64,000 bases of DNA from Allokutzneria sp. NRRL B-24872. GTDB lineage: Bacteria > Actinomycetota > Actinomycetes > Mycobacteriales > Pseudonocardiaceae. Made by a program: the position numbers and the translations under genes. Where the stretch lies: positions 1 through 64,000 of the forward strand of contig NZ_MUMH01000039.1 of NCBI RefSeq assembly GCF_002155965.1, written 5' to 3'. Below, in pieces: positions 56,498 through 64,000 of this stretch. The notes under the pieces were generated by a model. The model had not been told where the DNA came from and ran no database searches. It saw only the letters and a list, made by a program, of their open reading frames with translations. The first letter of the stretch is position 1. Each line of letters starts with the position of its first letter.

Positions 56498-56671
56498 CTG
56501 AATGACTCGTTGAGGTGGTTGGAACGCCTGAATGACTCGTTCAGCACGTTGAACCACATGAACGAGTCATTGAGGTGGTGAAGCCCTGAACGACCCGTTT
56601 GGTGCGTTGAGCGCGCTGAACGGGTCGTTTGGTGCGTTGAAGTATGCGAACGGGTCGTTCAGGGCTTTACG
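56498..56671. repeat. Six-unit, 30-bp-period palindromic repeat array (two subtypes)
   Basis: Units start at 56501, 56531, 56561, 56589, 56619 and 56649. The first three carry the core AATGACTCGTT or its inverse AACGAGTCATT. The last three carry AACGACCCGTT or its inverse AACGGGTCGTT, the same core as the array at 49446-49590. Opposite orientations in each subtype allow nested hairpins. It lies between two genes of the same direction, so it is not simply a convergent terminator. The downstream open frame runs through it, but this is a side effect of the 30-bp (10-codon) period. Confidence 0.8.
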
Positions 56672-56686
56672 GGGACGCGAGCGAGG

Positions 56687-56721
56687 TTGTTACTGGCTGG
56701 TAGGGTACTGGGCGGTAACAA
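56687..56721. promoter_or_regulatory. Tandem TACTGGNNGGTA sites (candidate TetR-type operator of acyl-CoA dehydrogenase)
   Basis: TACTGGCTGGTA (56691-56702) and TACTGGGCGGTA (56706-56717) are 15 bp apart. The pair is bounded by a larger inverted repeat TTGTTAC (56687-56693) and GTAACAA (56715-56721). It lies 24-60 bp upstream of the preferred start of the acyl-CoA dehydrogenase. TAC-N6-GTA dyads are typical of TetR-like repressors of fatty-acid genes. Confidence 0.55.
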
Positions 56722-56744
56722 TGGGTGGGCGGATGGAGTGCGCG

Positions 56745-58475
56745 GTGGCCGAGAACGAGTACCCGGCGTTGTTCAACCCGGTCACCGCTGACCTGGGGCA
56801 CCTGGACGCGGTGGCGCGCGGGAAGCTGCGGGCGCTGGTGGACTGGTTCGAGTCGCGCGGCAAGCAGCGGTTGATCGCCGACCACCTCGACCGCGAGTGG
56901 TACACCGACTTCCTCGACTTCATCAAGCGCGAGAAGCTGTTCGCCACCTTCAACACCCCGGCCGCTGACGCCAAAGGCGACCCCGACAAGCGGTGGGACG
57001 CCACGCGCAACGCGGCGCTGAGCGAGATCCTGGGCTTCTACGGGCTGTCCTACTGGTACGCGTGGCAGGTCACGGTGCTGGGGCTCGGGCCGATCTGGAT
57101 GAGCGGCAACGCCGAAGCCCGTGCGCGCGCGGCGGCGCTGCTGGACAGCGGCGCGGTGTTCGCCTTCGGGCTGTCGGAGAAGGAGCACGGTGCCGACGTC
57201 TACTCGACGGACATGGTGCTGACGCCTCGGCCGGAAGGCGGTTTCACGGCGACGGGCGACAAGTACTACATCGGCAACGGCAACGTGGCGGGCATGGTGT
57301 CGGTGTTCGGGCGGCGCGCGGACGTCGAGGGCCCGGACGGCTACGTGTTCTTCGCGGTGGAGAGCCAGCACCCGAACTTCGAGCTGATCAAGAACGTCGT
57401 GGACTCGCAGATGTTCGTCAGCGCCTTCCGCCTCAACGACTACCCGGTCTCCGACGCCGACGTGCTGCACACCGGGGCGGAGGCGTTCAGTGCCGCGCTC
57501 AACACGGTCAACGTCGGCAAGTTCAACCTGTGCACGGCTTCGATCGGCATCGCCGAGCACTCCTTCCACGAGGCGATCACCCACGCGCACAACAGGATTC
57601 TCTACGGCAACCGGGTCACCGAGTTCCCGCACGTCCGACAGTCCTTTGTGGACGCCTACGCGCGGCTGGTCGCGATGAAGCTCTTCAGCGACCGCGCGGT
57701 GGACTACTTCCGCTCCGCCACCGCCGAAGACCGCCGCTACCTGCTGTTCAACCCCATCACCAAGATGAAGGTGACCAGCGAGGGCGAGCGCGTCATCGAC
57801 CTGCTGTGGGACGTGATCGCGGCGAAGGGCTTCGAGAAGGACACCTACTTCAACACCGCGACCGGGCACATCCGCGCGCTGCCGAAGCTTGAGGGCACGG
57901 TGCACGTCAACCTCGCGCTCGTCCTGAAGTTCATGCCGAGCTACCTGTTCAACCCGCGGGAGTTCGAGCCGGTTCCGACCCGCCACGACGCGGCCGACGA
58001 CGCCTTCCTGTTCGAGCAGGGGCCGGCGCGCGGGCTCGGCAAGATCACATTCCACGACTGGGAGCGGGCGTACACCGCCTTCGCGCACGTGCCCAACGTC
58101 GCGCTGTTCCACGAGCAGGCCACCGGGTTGAAGCGGCTGCTCGCCACGGCCGCCCCGGACGCCGAGCAGCAGCGGGACCTGGACTTCCTGCTCAACCTCG
58201 GCCACCTGTTCACGCTCGTGGTGTACGGCCAGCTCGTGCTGGAGCAGGCCGAGCTGACCGGCTGCCCCGCCGACGTGCTCGACCAGGTCTTCGACGTGCT
58301 CGTGCGCGACTTCTCGGAGTACGCGGTCGGCCTGCACGGCAAGGCCACCGCGACCGGGGCCCAGCAGGCGTGGGCGCTGGAGCACATCCGCAGGCCGGTC
58401 CCGGACGCGGGCCGGTTCGGGCGGCTCTGGGAGCACGTCGCGGCCCTTTCTGGCAGCTACGAGATGCGCGCATAA
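56745..58475 (+). CDS. Acyl-CoA dehydrogenase/oxidase family flavoprotein
   Basis: A 576-aa FAD enzyme of the acyl-CoA dehydrogenase superfamily, long form. The FAD/substrate-binding middle domain shows VFAFGLSEKEHGADVYSTDM and TATGDKYYIGNGNVAGMVSVF. The helical C-terminal domain includes NRILYGNRVTEFPHVRQSF and a conserved Glu-bearing stretch. It should oxidise an acyl-CoA at the alpha-beta bond. GTG 56745 is chosen because GGAG lies 6 nt upstream and because starts further up (56607, 56721) would translate the repeat array or the operator. ATG 56733 is also possible. The tandem operator suggests fatty-acid-responsive repression. Confidence 0.87.
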   Translation: MAENEYPALFNPVTADLGHLDAVARGKLRALVDWFESRGKQRLIADHLDREWYTDFLDFIKREKLFATFNTPAADAKGDPDKRWDATRNAALSEILGFYGLSYWYAWQVTVLGLGPIWMSGNAEARARAAALLDSGAVFAFGLSEKEHGADVYSTDMVLTPRPEGGFTATGDKYYIGNGNVAGMVSVFGRRADVEGPDGYVFFAVESQHPNFELIKNVVDSQMFVSAFRLNDYPVSDADVLHTGAEAFSAALNTVNVGKFNLCTASIGIAEHSFHEAITHAHNRILYGNRVTEFPHVRQSFVDAYARLVAMKLFSDRAVDYFRSATAEDRRYLLFNPITKMKVTSEGERVIDLLWDVIAAKGFEKDTYFNTATGHIRALPKLEGTVHVNLALVLKFMPSYLFNPREFEPVPTRHDAADDAFLFEQGPARGLGKITFHDWERAYTAFAHVPNVALFHEQATGLKRLLATAAPDAEQQRDLDFLLNLGHLFTLVVYGQLVLEQAELTGCPADVLDQVFDVLVRDFSEYAVGLHGKATATGAQQAWALEHIRRPVPDAGRFGRLWEHVAALSGSYEMRA

Positions 58476-58528
58476 CTGTTGCGCACAGACCCGGCTGGCG
58501 GTTCGCGCGGCGTGTCAGAATCGGCTTC

Positions 58529-58855
58529 ATGATCGATCCTGCCTCCGTGGTGGACCGCCAGCTGGCCGCGTACAACGAGCACGACCTGGACGCGTTCCTG
58601 GCGACCTACGCCGAGGACGTCCACCTCTCGATGGACGAGGGGCGCACGGTGCGGGGGCGTGAGCAGATGCGCGGGCTCTACGAGGAGCAGTTCGCCCAGC
58701 GCCTGTGCCGCGCCGAGGTGGTCGGCAGGCTGGTGGAGCGCGGGTGGGTGGTGGACCACGAGGTGGCGCACGGGCTCGGCGGCGAACCCCACCGCGTGCT
58801 CGTCGCCTACCGGGTCCGCGACGGGTTGATCGACCGCGTGCGCTTCTTGAGTTAG
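58529..58855 (+). CDS. SnoaL/NTF2-like small protein
   Basis: A 108-aa cone-shaped alpha+beta barrel protein of the SnoaL/NTF2-like superfamily (steroid-isomerase fold). It begins VVDRQLAAYNEHDLDAFLATYAEDV, followed by GREQMRGLYEEQF and a final strand VRDGLIDRVRFL. ATG 58529 has no strong ribosome-binding site. It lies 54 bp after the acyl-CoA dehydrogenase and may be co-transcribed. Members bind or isomerise small hydrophobic molecules; the function is not predictable here. Confidence 0.8.
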   Translation: MIDPASVVDRQLAAYNEHDLDAFLATYAEDVHLSMDEGRTVRGREQMRGLYEEQFAQRLCRAEVVGRLVERGWVVDHEVAHGLGGEPHRVLVAYRVRDGLIDRVRFLS

Positions 58856-62180
<3,325 letters not shown>

Positions 62181-62184
<4 letters not shown>

Positions 62185-63122
62185 GAGTGATTTCCTCGCA
62201 GGGGACGGAGTTCCACGCGCTCGGCCAGGGTGCGGATCGCGTCGCCGCCCCCGGTGCCGAGGCCGCGCCTGGTGATGTTGAGCGCCCCGGCCGCCGCGCC
62301 GATGCGCAGGGCTTCGCGCAACGGCTCACCCTTGGCGAGGCAGGCCGCGACGCCCGCCGTCATCGAATCGCCGCCGCCCCGCGTGTCCACCGGGCTGAGG
62401 TCCGGGACGTGCAGCGTGAGCAGGTCGTCCTCGACCAGCGCCAGCGCGGGCTCGGCGGCGCGGGAGACCACGACCGCCTCCGGGCCGCACTTGGCGATCT
62501 CCCTGATCGCGGGGATGAGCTCGTCCAGGTCGCCGCTGGCCGCGCGACCGTCGTCGATCAGCTCCTCGTGGCTGACCTTCACGAAGGACGGCCCGCCGTC
62601 GAGCACCTCCACCAGGCGCTGCCCCGCGAGGTCGGCCAGCACGCGGCAGCCGTTGCCCGACAGGTCCTCGGTGAGCCTGCGGTAGAGCGAGTGCGGCAGC
62701 ACGCGGTCGTTGCTCGGCCCGCTGAGCAGCGCGATCCCGGCGTCCAGGGCGTGGGTCAGGGTCAGCTCGTAGAGGTCGTCGAGGTCGTGCCGGGACAGCT
62801 CACCGGCCGGCATCTCCACCAGCTCGTCCCGGCTCCCGTCGCGGCGGTCGTGCACGTAGGCGCCGTTGCGGGCGTCCACGTGCAGCAGTTGCGCCTCGAT
62901 GGCGGGATCGTCGACCAGGTGCTGGAGCACGCGTCCGGTCTCGCCGCCGACCGTTCCGCACAGCACCACGCCCACGCCGAGCGAGGTGATCATCCGGGCC
63001 TGCCAGACACCCTGCCCACCGGGGTGCACGTGGATGTCGGGCTCCCCGTTGAGGTCCTCGACGGTCACCGTCAGCTGAGGAGAGGGCGCGAAGACCACGA
63101 CGCGTCCGTTTTGTCCGCTCAC
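62181..63122 (-). CDS. PfkB-family sugar kinase (1-phosphofructokinase-like)
   Basis: A 313-aa ribokinase-fold kinase. Motifs are PGGQGVWQARM (PfkB signature 1 region, about residues 33-43) and DTRGGGDSMTAGVAACLAKG (signature 2 with the catalytic Asp, about residues 245-264). It resembles 1-phosphofructokinase and tagatose kinases. It is first of a two-gene unit with surE (4-bp overlap). GTG 63122. The substrate is not certain. Confidence 0.88.
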
Positions 63123-63146
63123 TTCCCGTGCTTTCCCCGCCGCGCG

Positions 63147-63767
63147 TCATTCCATGCCCGACACCCGCAGCGTGATGTTGAGGCGCCCGCCGCCGCGCAG
63201 GCCGATCTCCGGCCCCGTGCCCGGGAACGTCCTGGTGACGCCGTGGTAGGCCAGCCGCGACGGCCCGCCGAAGACGAAGAGGTCGCCGGAGCGCAACTCC
63301 ACGTCCGTCCACGGGCGCCCGCGGTTCTCGGTGTTGCCGAAGCGGAACACGCACGCGTCGCCGAGGCTCAGCGAGACCACCGGCTCCGCGCTGCGCTCGT
63401 CCGCGTCGCGGTGCATGCCCATCCGCGCTTCGGCGTCGTAGTAGTTGACCAGCGCGATGTCCGGCCGGTAGTCCGCGCCCGCCGCTCTGCGCCCCAGTTC
63501 GCCCAGCCAGTCCGGGAACGGCTTCACCGGCTCGCCGTGCTCGGTTCGTCTTGAGTACTTGTACGGCGTCCAGTGCCACCCCAGGCACACCGAGCGCACC
63601 GACATCACCGAGCCGTTCGGCATCCGCGTCGCGCGCAGTCCCGCGGGCGGGCGCGACCACTCGCGGCACGCTTGCACCAAGCGCGTTTGCTCGTCCCGGC
63701 TCAGCCAGTCCGGCACGTGCACCGCGCCCGGCGCGATCTCCGCGCGTTCGCGGGGGAACAGGGCCAT
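63147..63767 (-). CDS. AlkB-family 2-oxoglutarate/Fe(II) dioxygenase
   Basis: A 206-aa oxygenase that repairs alkylated nucleic-acid bases. Iron ligands His119 and Asp121 (MGMHRDAD) and His175 (RLAYHGVTRT), and the 2-oxoglutarate-binding Arg201 (NITLRVS), follow the AlkB order. NYYDAEARMGMHRD and FRFGNTENRG are also typical. ATG 63767 is preferred over ATG 63776 because it sits 7 nt after the -10 element (CATTAT on the minus strand), giving a leaderless mRNA. Divergent from a flavin-binding protein gene. Confidence 0.9.
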   Translation of the reverse strand: MALFPRERAEIAPGAVHVPDWLSRDEQTRLVQACREWSRPPAGLRATRMPNGSVMSVRSVCLGWHWTPYKYSRRTEHGEPVKPFPDWLGELGRRAAGADYRPDIALVNYYDAEARMGMHRDADERSAEPVVSLSLGDACVFRFGNTENRGRPWTDVELRSGDLFVFGGPSRLAYHGVTRTFPGTGPEIGLRGGGRLNITLRVSGME

Positions 63768-63773
63768 GAGGAC

Positions 63774-63780
63774 CATAATG
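63774..63780. promoter_or_regulatory. Shared bidirectional -10 element with leaderless starts on both strands
   Basis: CATAAT (63774-63779) on the plus strand is 6 nt before ATG 63786. CATTAT on the minus strand (63780-63775) is 7 nt before ATG 63767. Neither gene has a ribosome-binding site. The near-palindrome CCATAATGG (63773-63781) seems to serve both directions. Confidence 0.55.
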
Positions 63781-63785
63781 GGCTC

Positions 63786-64000
63786 ATGCCGAAGATCGAG
63801 TTGAGCGAGGGCGGCACCGCCTTCTGGACCGAGCGCCACCTCTGCACGCTGAGCACGATCCGCAAGGACGGCACCCCGCACGTCGTCCCCGTCGGCGTGA
63901 CCCTCGACGCCGAGGCAGGCATCGCGCGCGTGATCACCTTCTCCCACTCGCAGAAGGTCCGGCACGTCCGCGCCGCCGGTCCCGACGGCGCCACCGTCGC
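63786..64000 (+). CDS. PPOX-class flavin/F420-binding oxidoreductase, N-terminal part (cut by window edge)
   Basis: The first 71 codons of a split-barrel protein are present; the gene continues past the right edge. TERHLCTLSTIRKDGTPHVVPVGVTLD followed by RVITFSHSQKVRHVRA is typical of pyridoxamine-5'-phosphate-oxidase-like, F420-dependent actinobacterial proteins. It starts at ATG 63786 as a probable leaderless gene, divergent from the AlkB-like gene. Confidence 0.85.
   Translation, partial: MPKIELSEGGTAFWTERHLCTLSTIRKDGTPHVVPVGVTLDAEAGIARVITFSHSQKVRHVRAAGPDGATV

Noticed and set aside
49446-56671. CRISPR arrays
   Set aside because: The 30-bp periodicity is of whole units with no unique spacers, cores change orientation, and no cas genes are present.
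56607-56744. Upstream ATG for the acyl-CoA dehydrogenase
   Set aside because: It would translate the repeat array and operator; the period of 10 codons keeps the frame open by chance. GTG 56745 has a better ribosome-binding site.

Overview
The window is about 70% G+C with dense genes, many GTG starts, 4-bp ATGA/GTGA stop-start overlaps and few leucine TTA codons. It also carries mrpA-G, geosmin synthase, a DUF222/HNH (13E12-type) protein and a large NRPS. This points to a filamentous actinomycete, most likely Pseudonocardiales (Saccharothrix/Lentzea/Actinosynnema/Allokutzneria-like). The genus is inference, partly from the abundance of the palindrome GTCCACAGTGGAC.

Layout. 1-2041: the start of an SDR-type gene (minus), a divergent XRE/MmyB-type regulator and a secreted trypsin-like protease. 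2161-8007: a complete, translationally coupled Mrp cation/proton antiporter operon (mrpABCDEFG). 7940-35954, minus strand: a four-gene biosynthetic cassette transcribed from high to low coordinates. It encodes a stand-alone penicillin-binding-protein-type hydrolase (proposed trans-acting thioesterase/cyclase), a 2172-aa NRPS (3 modules), a 6312-aa NRPS (5 modules) and an MFS exporter. 35955-36918: a structured, relatively A+T-rich intergenic region with several palindromes and an intrinsic terminator that has no obvious gene. 36919-41753: an unusual chaperone operon (TPR/J-like/CxxC/membrane protein, tiny GrpE-like protein, non-canonical Hsp70). 41754-43825: a structured inverted-repeat element, an HNH protein and a frameshifted UbiA prenyltransferase pseudogene. 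43866-46559: OsmC divergent from an SDR-VOC-epoxide hydrolase operon, with a strong palindromic operator between them. 46682-49449: secreted GH16 glucanase and secreted tripeptidyl aminopeptidase. 49599-55320, minus: STAND-ATPase regulator/PIG-L deacetylase, then a small protein-glmS-glsA operon. 55454-58855: secreted protein, acyl-CoA dehydrogenase, SnoaL-like protein. 59200-64000: geosmin synthase, surE nucleotidase/PfkB kinase, AlkB-like dioxygenase, and the start of a flavin-binding oxidase.

Main point. The NRPS order is A-T / C-(A remnant)-T-E / C-T // C-A-T-E / C-A-T / C-A-T-E / C-A-T / C-A-T-E. An epimerase sits in every even module, each C domain following an E is of the DCL type, there is no TE, and the line ends in an E domain. 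Such a line should make an octapeptide with strictly alternating L/D configuration, released (probably head-to-tail) by the PBP-type hydrolase encoded at the start of the operon. Three adjacent modules (4-6) share an acidic pocket signature expected for basic residues. Modules 1, 7 and 8 share one hydrophobic/aromatic code. Modules 2 and 3 have no working adenylation domain and must be loaded in trans. The predicted amphipathic cyclic D,L-octapeptide resembles the synthetic, nanotube-forming antibacterial cyclic D,L-peptides and is the best candidate here for an undescribed system. Other findings are the chaperone triad, two 30-bp-period palindromic repeat arrays, a shared leaderless divergent promoter and several clear operator palindromes.
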